Part shown: positions 1-10,208 of the stretch, in pieces
How the letters are laid out: every line of letters begins with the position of its first letter
Position numbering within the stretch: the stretch's first letter is position 1
NCBI GenBank assembly: GCA_016165875.1
Contig: JABBOT010000080.1
Location: 45,559,272 to 45,623,271 of the forward strand
DNA from: Acanthopleura granulata
Lineage: Eukaryota > Mollusca > Polyplacophora > Chitonida > Chitonidae
DNA length: 64,000 bases
Direction: 5' to 3'
Translations under genes and position numbers: made by a program
Notes under the pieces: generated by a model
What the model was told of the DNA's origin: nothing
Seen by the model: the letters and a program-made list of their open reading frames with translations, nothing else
The model's database searches: none

Positions 1-288
1 AACCCAGTCCTAACGACGGATTGGTACACTGTACAGGCATTTACATGCCATGTATATATGCATGGAGTGATAATTTTCCGTATCATGTGTGTCTTTGCTC
101 CAAACCACAGACAATTGTTTGCGACGGATTCAAATAGTCACTAGCCACTTATTATCAGAAACATAGGAATAAAGGATTTTTAGAGGGTTCTCACCTGATA
201 AATCACAATATACAAATTTAAATGGGAGATAGCAAGCTTTCTGGCGTATTGCAGGTTGTCATCGCTTGTATACAGACAGACTGTCGTT
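1..288. other. Left edge, no gene seen
   Basis: Unremarkable AT-rich sequence with no open frame or repeat that I can support. It ends where the first SINE tail begins. Confidence 0.5.
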
Positions 289-508
289 GTATTTATTTGA
301 CTGATGTGTGTTTTACGCCGCATTCGAGAAGATTACAGCAATGGAACAGGAAACCCACGATCTTACGCAGGTGTCTGGAGGACATTCCCACCTATGAGCT
401 GTGAGGAAGCCAGTGCGAGCTCCACTTGAACTCACAGCGACTAACCTGGTGAGAGGCTCCCGGTTTATTCTGCTGCAATAGTTCACTAACCACTCGGTCA
501 GGGAGGTT
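289..508 (-). mobile_element. tRNA-derived SINE, internally rearranged copy
   Basis: On the plus strand the copy reads tail to head. It opens with a TTTATTTGA tail and the ..TGTTTTACGCCGCA.. block, continues through the conserved block at about 390-450 (GAGGAAGCCAG, then CTTGAACTCACAGCG, the complement of the B box), and ends at a tRNA-like head near 490-508. The middle block that normally reads TATTTCACTTATACGACGGC is missing, so this is an internally deleted or diverged member of the family seen at 9366 and 43591. Confidence 0.75.
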
Positions 509-863
509 TGCCAGCACTGCTATGACAGGATAATTAAAATCGAGTTTATGGTGCAGTTATTATTACAAGTATGTACAAATGTTTAACGAACCAGTTTGGG
601 TGTGGATGTATGGTGCAGAGTAGTGATGAACATCATCAAGGAACACTGTACATAATCTAGCCATTGTGTTTACCACTATACCACGAAATGGGCGGAAATC
701 CTTCGGGGTCGCTTGTATCTACGTATAACATGTGAACGAATTTTGATCCCGTTTTATATACCCTCTAACTGCCTCAATTACATTAAAACGGGTGAAATCA
801 TAACAACTGAGTGACCTGCTGCCATAGATGTCAACGTTCTGGAGGAAATACTGGCTTACATCA

Positions 864-917
864 CTGCTAGAAGTAAACCGTCTTATAGGACTGTTAGAAG
901 TAAACGGTCTGTTCAGG
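864..917. repeat. 27-bp tandem duplication
   Basis: Two adjacent copies of a 27-bp unit containing AGAAGTAAAC(C/G)GTCT, with a few mismatches. The period is not related to any gene. Confidence 0.7.
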
Positions 918-3241
918 GATTTGTAGATCACGGACATAATGCTCTGTAGGCATATACAATTTTTTACCCTGATTAGAGTTCATTCTGAATCTTTCGTACA
1001 CTTTGAAGAAAGCCTTTGTATGAACTGTTTTATGTGCTTGTTAATTTTAGTAATCAATAGTCTAGAGAACGGTATTGTGAATGATGCCCGGATGCATGTG
1101 TTCCATTAGTGGACAACATCTGTAAGTCACCAGAATCTAGTGTTTCTCCCTGTGTGAGCAAGGACGGGTTAGTTATATTTCAGTGTGCTGATTACGAGGT
1201 TTCACGTTGTGTTTACTGTGTTTTCCTATGCGCATGTCCAGGTCTTTTGTGGCATCTCAGGGGTACGGACATCTAGTGCTAAGGTTTAGGCTGCTGAGTT
1301 TCACTTCGTAAAAGTGTATGTGCTGTGTGGTGTTTTTTCCTTTTATATTAAAGCAACGCACACTTAAGCTTCATTCTAGACTGGGAAACTTCAGATACGT
1401 GTATACGATTTTGGTTTTACCACAAACACGTACGCCTGACTTTATCGTTAGATGCCCAGTAATAGCTCTCTATTTTGTTCAAAATGCGCGTGGGTTTAGA
1501 TGTTGCGTCATAGCGCCTCACTGTGTACACCACGCAAACCTTCATCCGTCGTCAGATAATGGATAACAGTGTTTCATTCTCTAGAGGATGCGCACAGTTT
1601 AGCTTTATTCTAGTGCCTTGTTTGGGAAATTTTAAATTATTGGTATTAGTGCATCGCTGTGTACAAGCCACTCAGTCGTTTGTTTCATTCGAGTGAGTTG
1701 GTTGTGAATGTATAAGTGACTGCTGTACATGTAAAATTACCTTTAGTTAGTGACAGGTAACTCCACCAACTCTAAACTACGTCCATATTATTGCAAGGAA
1801 AATGTAGTTAGAACACTTTTTACAATTCATAATGTTAAACTCCTTAAGCTTTCGTGGAGAAGACCCCATTGCCTCGGGTGTCACCATAATTATTAAAAAC
1901 CGTAGGCATGCTTGATAATGGGTGGAATCCAGGGTGTTTAACGGACAGCGACACCAGTGACCTAAGCTGTGATCGACTTTACTCTAAACCCTCATTCTGA
2001 CTCTGCCATATTTGCAACTCTTTACAAGTTTTAGTATAACAAAACCTTGTGCTGTTCGGAGTTCTAAAAGCATAGGGTGCTGCTACTGTCAAACAAATTA
2101 CTCTCCACGCCCATTGTCCAGCATGTCACAGATTTTTTAAATAATTATCACATCGCGCGAAGCAATGAGTTCTTGGTGCCGAAAACAAACTGATGCATTA
2201 AAAGCGCATTTTAACTACATTTGCATGCATCAATATGGACGTGCAACATATCAACTTGTAGAGCTTAAGATGTTACATGACACTGACTAAAGGCAACATT
2301 GACAGCGAGTATGAGTGATTTAACAGTGCTGAATATGGGGGACAAGTTAAAAGAAACAGGTTGTAATGCTCTGCTTTGCACGAATCTGGCACACACCAAT
2401 GTCATTCCAGTTCGAGATTGTAAACTCCTTTACGCATGCTAATAGTGAATAACTTTGTGGAAGCTATGTACGCGTTATCTTCATTCTAATGCGATGGATG
2501 TCTGTCATTTGACGCTATGTGGAATATGTCGCCCGTGAGATGTTGGATTACGGATATGTTTTATGCATGACCCATTTCGAACATGAGTGAGGGAAAACCC
2601 TTGGAATTAGTATTCCAGGTTATATGATAGACGTAAAACCTTGATGAGTGACCACTAATTCCCACTAAGCTCTAAGTGATGACTTACGCATATGTTCTAC
2701 AATTCAGAGAGCACTTTTAGAGGCAGCTTAACTTACATGGAGGCTTATTGGAGATTTTCAATTTGATAGACGTGACAAAATGTTCAGCATACTAGAAATA
2801 TACCCTACCATGTCGTATCATCATATACCATACTATCTCGTTCTAGCTGATCGCTGATAAATTGAATTTCAACTCGGTTATTCGCACACTTTGGTAATGA
2901 ATGGGTTTAATTCCAGAGTCTTGTACCATTTTATACCTATTTCCGCCCAGGTAATGCATGGTGCAGACCTATCTCTCTCAGGTCTGATAATATATTTGGT
3001 GCAACAGAAATGAACTATAACCAACATATATATGGAAAGTAGTTGGTATGTAGACAAGGAAAGATTTCAGTATGAATTTGTGACTAACAAATTTTCATTT
3101 AATTAACAACACCTATTTTTGGCGTTTTTGTTGTTGATATTCTGTTGTTTGAACTCAGCAGCAAGTAAATTCATTGTGGAAATTGAAAGCAATAACCTCT
3201 GAAGAATTGAATCGCTTTTTATTAAGGCAGTACAAATGATG

Positions 3242-3262
3242 CAGATCTTCCCGGAAGATCTG
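3242..3262. repeat. Short perfect inverted repeat
   Basis: Ten-base arms CAGATCTTCC and GGAAGATCTG are separated by one base. This is a compact palindrome with no flanking feature that explains it. Confidence 0.6.
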
Positions 3263-6144
3263 ATAGGTTCTATACGATCATACTAACCTCATGTAAGGAA
3301 TCAATGCTTGTTTTCGATAAGTAAAATGTATTTTATAGCCTTAGGTAAGAGTAACTAAATATATATACTAAGCACGGTAGGCGTGTGTGGTGGTCTTATA
3401 ATGTAAACCAAGCAGGACACAGTACAATATTATATTACTTTAATGGCATCCAAATGGACTCACTTGTATCCTAAAAACGTTAAGATTTGCACTTGATTAT
3501 TCCACCGATGTAAATACTCTGAAAATGTACCTATTGTAGGACAGTAACCGTGAGTCGTGAAAATAAAATCGCCTTGAACGGAGTGCCTATAGCGCTCCCG
3601 TTGCGCACGTTATAACCGGTAATAAGCTAATTACAAACTAAGTAAAGAGGTCGTTTAGAAAGTTAATCCTTTCAATCGGGGGATAATTACCTTTAAAATC
3701 ACTGATGTATGCTGTCGATCGACGGATAGCAGAACGCACTGAATGGAGCGAGTATATCACTGAGCGAACCATTCCCAAGCGCAAATAAAAGTTAGGGTGC
3801 AGACAAATGGCTGTGTGAATGCCTGCCTTTTAGCGGGTCAATAAGTCTAAGCCGGTCGTATGCAATTGTTTTTATGGCCGCGGGAGAGAATGATGTAGAG
3901 AGAGCCGGTCAGAAAACAACGAGCAACAATGGTGGTCCTTGGGGAGTCAACCGACCGTGTGTAATGTAAACCATCAATGATGTATAGCTGGTGCCTTTAG
4001 GTCTGCAAACATACTTAAGATCTCTACACAGCAATTCAGTATCGTCTTGTGAATAGCTTGACTTCATCGGTAACGAATCGCCCGTTTTCGTCGCTTTGTA
4101 GGAATATTTTACTAGTACAGTGATCCCTAGGCCTATTTACAGAGAAAACTTCATCAATTGCAAGCAACGATTTCGACCTGTAAAATGTTTTAAATTGATT
4201 CCTGGGTAATTGTGAAATAATTCAACCAGCTGTCATTAATTTGAATAGGATAACTATACAGTATAATCTGATTCTATTTCAGAGAACGCCCGCAGTATTT
4301 TTGATTCGTGGAAAATTCACACATACATGTATCCATCGACTCGTGATCATGCGATCATGGGAATCAGATCATTATAAGAACCTACAGTGCTAAGAACACT
4401 TTCATAACAATCCGTAAGTCCATTTCCTTGTGGCATTATTTCTTTCAGAAATGATGCTGTCGAAGTTATGAGTCCACGAGCTCACAGGACTAAACTCGAT
4501 TCACAAAGTTTCTTGGAGGTCTTAACTTCACTTTCCTAACCGAGCTACTTAACTGGCTAAACATAAACTGTTTACAGGGGTTAAGTGATTTGAACAGCAT
4601 TTAGCATGGTTTAGAGGTTGAAGAAGTGCAATCCAACAGTTGTAACTCTATTGTATGGCAAGCTCTTCTGTTTTCAGATTAAGTTTTGCCAACTTATCTA
4701 AATACGTACCAAGTGAGAGATAAACCTGTTTCAAGTTTCAAGCGTTAGGAAGTGACGATAACATTTGATGACTGAGTAATTTCTGTGTATGCGATGAACA
4801 CTCCATGGACATAAACAAATTGATTCAAATCATTTACTTAACAGATTGAAGCCTGGCACAATATGAGTGAGTAGAAGTAAAACAGAGACTACAACATCAG
4901 ATGTAGCATTTACGCGGTTTTGTTTAACTACCAATAAGTATTTACGCCTGAATGCTCTGACGAGAGCCGTATTCTAGACCCGTAGCGACCAACATAATAG
5001 TTTAAGAAATGAACAAATGACGGAGTCATTTGGCTTTCTTCTCCTGTAGATGTCTGCAAAGTGCCTCTTTTTGGTAAACCATTTCACTTTGAATGTACGT
5101 AAACATATTTTTGATATATTTGCTCTATGAGCTTTGTTTATTCAACAAGGCAGTTTGGATATTGGTTGTTTTATTACACAAATATATGTTCTAAAATTAT
5201 TTCGTCACTAGATTTACCTGTAAAACATGTATATTTAACCAATTTTAAATATCTCACCCTGTTTATCGTACCTATTCCGTCTTAGGTCATATTTCCTGTG
5301 CCACCTGAAATCAGCTCTATCTTTCTAAAATATAGATTAGTACGCTTTGACAACAATTATAACGTAAACATAAACTGGCAGTGTATACGCAAGCAAACAA
5401 CGGTATAAACGTGAAACAAAATAAACATTATTAGTTAGGTCACCATTAAGGGGAAAAGTCCGTTTGCTTTATATCACGCCATGTTTTTTTGTGGGAAAAA
5501 TTTACAAGGAGACAACACATTTTCGATATAGTGCTGAAACAAGTGAAATTGTTTCAGTAAGATTTTGTGTCCAGTCCACACCAGGTAAACATGAATTTTG
5601 GTTCTACCAAAGATAGATGAACAGTTCGGCACTCAACGATCTCATTCGGTTACATGTTTTTCAAACATTTAAACAAGTTTCTCTACGTAACACAAAATAT
5701 TACAACCAAATATACATGTACTACTAAAACTTAAGATATTGAAACAGACACATCTCTTTAGCAAACGCTACAGCGGTCCTTGTCTCATTTTCTTCCCATA
5801 GAGACATGGAGATGACTATAGGGTGAAATATAAAAATTTTAACTCAGACAAGAACACTAAATAACATTAGAGTCTTCCCAGTTATGCTGATAACAAGGTT
5901 TGCGTTTCTCCGGAGAGTTCTATCACGGTTAAGCATATGAGTGGTCTAACATGTGCCAAAGACGCAAGTCTCACATGTGCTATGAGACTATTTACAGGAA
6001 ACAATCCTTGATAACGCATTGCGTAGGTTGTCTTTTACCAAACGTCTAACCTGTTGCAGGAGGGATAAATACAGGACAGGTCATTCTGATTTCAGTTTCT
6101 AACAGCCCTTTGGTAAGGGATTCAGGGCTTAAACTTGGTAATAG

Positions 6145-7218
6145 TTAACAGTTTGTTAACTTCGTGAATTCCGTCTGATTCCTTGGTGGTTTCTTTTTTC
6201 CAAAGGGTAACTTCAAAAGATTCACGAACGTGTCTCTAAACTGTTGGCTCATGGTACAGTACAGCACGAAGTTGATGGAATTGTTTAGTAGGGCAATAAT
6301 GTCTAACATATCCCCCAACAGGAGGTACACGTTGAGGAAAAATCCATCCACTGAGCCGCTGAGGACCACTAACACACCCTGTGGAAGTTCAGTCACAAGG
6401 AACAGGACGATCACAGCTAGCAGCATCCGCGTAGTTCGCGAGTGCTGCTTCAGGCGTGTCTGGAACGAGCCGCTGTGTAAGTTTTCCGTTCGTTTTTTGC
6501 TCAGATGGAGCGTGTGCAAGAGTAGGCCGCCGAAAACTGTAATCACTCCACATGGCAAAATTTTGCCGATAATTGCGTATATCCAAAACAGAGCTACGGC
6601 AAAGGGGTCTGGATTGGTAGAGCCCACCCCGAGGTTCTCTAGGCTCCAGATCACCTGACTGGAGTTGTCGAGTTGGATTGGAATCACCTTCATCAACACG
6701 TAGTTCGGTATCATAAGAAGCGCCGAGAGGGCGGATATCAGGACGACATAGCCTATAGTACGCCGCTGTCCTAACCCCTTCCCTTGGGTAGACTGGAGAC
6801 ACTGATAACGTAATATGCCCAAGAAAACTGCTAACCAGATGGACGCAGTGTGGGTGGTGGAGGTGAGATTCCCATGAAACACCAGGAAGTGCGTCCAACC
6901 ATGGGTGTATTTCTCTGGCGTTCTAGCCAGCCCATGTTTTAGGTAAAAGTGAACCACAAATGGGATGTAACTTACCATGGTCAAGATGTCCAGAACGGCA
7001 ATCCCTGTCAAGATACAGTTGATTGACGTTCGCATGTGTTTCCGTGTCAAGGTAACTATGTTGAAGATGTTAGTGATAATTCCAAAGGTACACACGGCCA
7101 GGCTTGTATATGGATGGATACGGAAGTACGCTAAAGCAATTTTCTCCAGTTCTGGATTCGGTGTGGAAAACCAGCCTTCCTCAGCGGTAACCGTGGCGTT
7201 GGATTCGTTGAAGGCCAT
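6145..7218 (-). CDS. FMRFamide/myosuppressin-type peptide GPCR (DMSR-like)
   Basis: Predicted plasma-membrane receptor of 357 residues, uninterrupted in one exon. Seven hydrophobic segments fall at about residues 37-58, 67-92, 113-136, 153-175, 205-236, 263-288 and 296-321, followed by a basic tail. The start is the first ATG in frame, and the N-terminus carries glycosylation sequons at N4 and N7 (others at N117 and N185). Family marks visible: LTRKHMRTSIN after TM1, LTMVSYIPF in TM2, HTASIWL in TM3, FLVTELPQG in TM6, and NNSINFVLY in TM7 in place of NPxxY. The DRY motif reads LRY (136-138), so the acidic residue is absent. No cysteine pair suits the usual TM3-ECL2 disulfide. From family knowledge such receptors bind C-terminally amidated neuropeptides and signal through G proteins. 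The exact ligand (FMRFamide, myosuppressin or myoinhibitory type) is inferred, not seen. A sex-peptide/MIP receptor relative is the main alternative. Confidence 0.88.
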   Translation of the reverse strand: MAFNESNATVTAEEGWFSTPNPELEKIALAYFRIHPYTSLAVCTFGIITNIFNIVTLTRKHMRTSINCILTGIAVLDILTMVSYIPFVVHFYLKHGLARTPEKYTHGWTHFLVFHGNLTSTTHTASIWLAVFLGILRYQCLQSTQGKGLGQRRTIGYVVLISALSALLMIPNYVLMKVIPIQLDNSSQVIWSLENLGVGSTNPDPFAVALFWIYAIIGKILPCGVITVFGGLLLHTLHLSKKRTENLHSGSFQTRLKQHSRTTRMLLAVIVLFLVTELPQGVLVVLSGSVDGFFLNVYLLLGDMLDIIALLNNSINFVLYCTMSQQFRDTFVNLLKLPFGKKKPPRNQTEFTKLTNC

Positions 7219-7262
7219 TTTGATTAACTGCCTCTCCTTTTACCTCATCTGCAAAAAGCAAC
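7219..7262 (-). promoter_or_regulatory. Receptor leader: splice acceptor and two-codon uORF
   Basis: Reading the minus strand, TTGCTTTTTGCAG ends at 7249 and is a good 3' splice site. The putative exon then starts at 7248 with ATG AGG TAA (7248-7240), a two-codon upstream ORF, and the receptor ATG follows at 7218. The layout suggests that the 5' UTR is split by an intron just upstream of the coding exon, as is common for otherwise intronless receptor genes. The acceptor and uORF are directly visible; their use is inference. Confidence 0.45.
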
Positions 7263-7619
7263 AAATCATTTACAGATGACACCTTTCCACTAATGCTTCT
7301 TTGAGAAGACATCAGAAAAAGTCCTAATGCTGCACTAATAATTCATAAATGTAAGACAACGCTCATGATAAGAAATTATGTATAACGATAAAGCGTGAAG
7401 GGAAGAAGATAATTTAAATTTAGCGACATCATCATGGTGCATTTGGCTCGTATTAAATTATTCATGTACTGGGCTATCAAAAATGTGGAAGGAAAAGAAA
7501 AAATATGTGTCAACAGCAAAAAAGCATTCCAAATCGTACACATATCACCTTATTGTCGGACAAATGTGAAAATGTGACAAATAATCACATTAATCCTTAG
7601 TCGTCCATCAAGTTATATC
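7263..7619. other. AT-rich flank, nothing seen
   Basis: Upstream flank of the receptor exon. No TATA box or open frame can be supported. If the acceptor at 7249 is used, this is intron. Confidence 0.4.
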
Positions 7620-7746
7620 AACTTGCGGATGGCCGTGGGTTTCCCTCGGGCCTTCCCGGATTCCTCCCACCATATTGCTGGCCGCCGTCGTATCAGTGAA
7701 ATATTCTTGAGTATGGCGTAAAACACCAATCAAATAAATAAATAAA
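7620..7746 (+). mobile_element. SINE 3' half (head missing)
   Basis: Contains CTTGCGGATGGCCGTGGGTT, then TCCTCCCACCATATTGCTGG, CCGCCGTCGTAT, GAAATATTCTTGAGTATGGC, GTAAAACACCAATC and an (AAAT)n tail. The tRNA-like head is absent, as expected from 5' truncation during LINE-driven retroposition. Confidence 0.85.
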
Positions 7747-8857
7747 CCAAATCGAGTTACATGTTATTTGTTTTGGGTTATTGTCCAGCGACAATAACCC
7801 ACTTTTGTGACGGGGCTTCTACAAATAAAAGCCTCCATGTGGAGATAATGTCACCATGCCATGCGGGATTGGTTGATCAGAATCTACCAAAGATAATATC
7901 TTGTGTTTCCCACCTGATAATATCCCCGAGCCTGCTCGTTTTCGCTCACTTTTTCCAAAACACATTGTATGGTGGTTTGAAAGTAAAATGCTGCCACCGA
8001 GCATTGCTTTAGTTGCACGTGGTAAGAAAATGGCGTACACATGTTTGACGAGGGATCCAGGGGGTTGTAAGGCCGGCTCACCCAGTGCCCTCATGTACTA
8101 CAGTGTTATTTGCAGTAACACTGCTTCTGTACTGCAATATTATGTTTCAGGAGACTGACCGTGTAATACTCCACGTTTATCAGCGAAAACACATTAAATT
8201 TTAAACAAGTTTGGGTGGTTGTTATGTCTCCTGACAACCGCCTAAAGTAGCGTTTTCCTCTAAGGCAACCAACGATGTGTTTTTTCCTCATCTATAACAA
8301 AGGGAGTCTAACGTGGGACATGCTTTTCACCAAACAGCTTTTTCTGATCAAAGATCCATAAAACCGGAAATATGATTTCAATGACTACTGGAATCTCAAA
8401 TTAGTTTACACGAAATGAATTTATTTATTTACTTATAATTTGTTTACACTTAAGAGAAATGTTAACACGAGCCATACATGAGAATTTTGTTTACTCACAT
8501 AAAGCATGTCAGTTTATGAGTGAAGTATACCGGAGGTCCCAGTGCAGAGCAATCATCCAGACGGGAATATATCTTCTCAGTGTACTACTAACACAAGATT
8601 TGTCCATAGAACGTCTAAAGAGCAGATAAATTGTTGATAAAATCTTACTGAACGTAATCCGAAAACTGCTTTATGGTGAACGATTAAGTTACACAGCTAT
8701 TGTTTTATAGCCACGACTTCAAGGTATCCACTTAAATGTGAATTCGGATAAAAGGGCTGAAAATGACATAACACCACACTGTGAACCGATATTCCTGTGG
8801 CTGTTATCTGGTCAGCCATGAGGGTAGCATGAAGGACACATAAGACTTATACTTGGG
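7747..8857. other. Gene-free spacer
   Basis: Several overlapping short ORFs on both strands around 7760-8160 match nothing that I know. A small hairpin, CAGTGTTA...TAACACTG, lies near 8100-8122. No transcription unit can be supported. Confidence 0.45.
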
Positions 8858-8940
8858 CGCAATCGCTGTGAGGCCACATTCTGGGGATGGCCTTGGGTAT
8901 CCCCCGCGCTCTGCCCAGATACCTCACGCCATGCCGCTAG
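8858..8940 (+). mobile_element. Degenerate SINE body fragment
   Basis: CTGGGGATGGCCTTGGGTAT, CCCCCGCGCTCTGCCCAG and CCTCACGCCATGCCGCT align in order with the conserved body of the SINE family. The ATTCTTGAGTACGGCG block and the A-rich tail are lost. Confidence 0.55.
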
Positions 8941-8986
8941 TAAGGTGCGTTTTTCACAAATAAGCCAAATTTTCTTTTCTCAATGA

Positions 8987-9178
8987 AGCAGAAGCAAAGT
9001 GTGCTTTTAAGAAAGAAGCAAAGCATATTTTCCGAAAGAAGCAAAGTGTACTTTTCCTAAAGAAACAAAGTGTGTTTTTAATAAAGAAGCAAAGCATACA
9101 TTCCCAAAGAAGTATAATGTTCTTTTCTAAAGTAGGAATCTATACTGTCCCTAAAGAGCAAACTGTACTTTGCCTAAT
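8987..9178. repeat. 24-bp tandem array (about 8 units)
   Basis: Units of about 23-27 bp built on AGAAGCAAAGTGTACTTTTCCTAA repeat some eight times, with progressive decay toward the right end. The array alternates a purine-rich half (AAAGAAGCAAAG) with a T-rich half. Confidence 0.8.
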
Positions 9179-9365
9179 GGAGGCCATGAATCTTTCCTAA
9201 AACCGAGGAGTGAATGTACATGTAACGAATATGTGGACCCACCCTTCTCTTTCTGTGTAGCATGACTGCAATCAAACAAGTGCGAAACACACATGTGACG
9301 TGACAAAAGCTTACTGATCACTTGTGAGAATACCCACACGACAAAAAACAATATCACCAAGACCT

Positions 9366-9640
9366 GGGGGCTCCGAGGCCGAGGTGGTTAACGGGCTAGA
9401 GCAGCGCCCAATGACCCAGGAGCCTCTCACTAATGCGATCGCGGTGATGTGATAGTCCATTGCATTCTTGTTTCCTCTCCGACCGCACGTGAGAAGGTTT
9501 GCCAGCAAACTGTGGATCTGTGGGGGTTTCCCCAAGCTTGGCCCAGTTTCTCCCCACTACAATGGTGGCCTTTGTCATATATAACAGTGAAAATAAATGA
9601 TTTATTAGACCAGAATGTATAAATAAAAAAATAAATAAAT
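9366..9640 (+). mobile_element. Near full-length tRNA-derived SINE
   Basis: Head GGGGGCTCCGAGGCCGAGGT, GGTTAACGGGCTAG (A-box region) and GCCTCTCACTAATGCGATCG. The B-box region is altered (GTGATGTGATAGTCC instead of GTTCAAGTCC). The body is present (CTCTCCGACCGCACGTGAG, TTTGCCAGCAAACTGTGGAT, TTTCCCCA...CCCAGTTTCTCCCCAC) with an AT-rich tail of ATAAATAAA repeats. This is the most complete copy with a head in the window and defines the orientation of the others. The damaged B box suggests that it is not transcribed now. Confidence 0.85.
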
Positions 9641-9937
9641 CATTGACCTCCACAATAAATTTTTTCTTTCCCAAAGTTGGAGAGAGAATGTAGTGAAAAA
9701 GAGGATATGCCGCTTGCTGTGAAGCGTATGGGCAATTTACATGTAACAAGTATCAAACGAACTCTACTCTCTGCAACATGACGAAGATCCAGACCGGTCA
9801 AATAAACCTACATCCACTTTATATCCAAGCCACAAGATTGCACTGAGAAAGTAGCGTCCAACAACCAGCCAGTCAATCAGTTAACAGTAAAAACGGCAGT
9901 TAAAACGGACGAGTGCAGCTGGATTTGTCTGTCTCAG
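9641..9937. other. Spacer, nothing seen
   Basis: No repeat or gene seen. The right end carries the polypyrimidine tract of the putative acceptor at 9936-9937. Confidence 0.4.
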
Positions 9938-10071
9938 CGCAAGAAGTGGATCTTATCGCCACTGGGAGCGTGCTCGGCAATTCACATATTACACCAAACA
10001 ATGAAAACGGCAGAGAATCATCCTATGGCTCTCAGCAAACGACTTCTGTAGAGAAGACATCTGCAGAGTGA
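9938..10071 (+). CDS. Possible 3'-terminal exon, unrecognised
   Basis: TTTGTCTGTCTCAG ends at 9937 and resembles a 3' splice site. After it a frame stays open for 43 codons to TGA at 10069-10071, reading a polar Ser/Thr/Gln-rich tail (for example SSYGSQQTTSVEK). Two AATAAA hexamers follow at 10190 and 10203, at a distance suited to a short 3' UTR. No ATG is needed for an internal or terminal exon. Other frames are also partly open here, no upstream exon is identified and the peptide matches no family that I know, so chance is quite possible. Confidence 0.22.
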
Positions 10072-10189
10072 CACAGGCATCTTCTTCATTTTGCAAACGT
10101 CATTATCTGCCAGTAATCAGCATGTTACAGTCAAAAGAGATTGAAGTCAAAAATTGTGCACATTCTCTGCTCAGAACTTCAGTAATAGT

Positions 10190-10208
10190 AATAAATGAAA
10201 TGAATAAA
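10190..10208 (+). terminator. Paired AATAAA polyadenylation signals
   Basis: Two AATAAA hexamers lie 13 bp apart. They would fit as a poly(A) signal for the putative exon ending at 10071, but in AT-rich DNA such hexamers are common. Confidence 0.25.

Larger units (their letters stand above)
509..6144. other. 5.6-kb gene-free stretch
   Basis: No open frame here resembles a protein that I know, and only short random ORFs occur. It holds a two-copy 27-bp tandem repeat (864-917), a short perfect hairpin (3242-3262), and a weak degenerate direct repeat in which similar segments recur near 1358-1400 and 1591-1630. TTTATT hexamers near 5137 and 5168 could serve as polyadenylation signals for the receptor gene on the minus strand, but they lie about 1 kb past its stop codon, so this is speculative. 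Confidence 0.5.

Noticed and set aside
1355..1690. Possible 230-bp direct duplication
   Set aside because: Only scattered short matches (CTT(C/T)ATTCTAG, CACTGTGTACA). Not enough to claim without alignment.
6230..6898. ORFs of 142 (plus) and 169 (minus) codons overlapping the receptor
   Set aside because: They are shadows of the receptor coding sequence in other frames.
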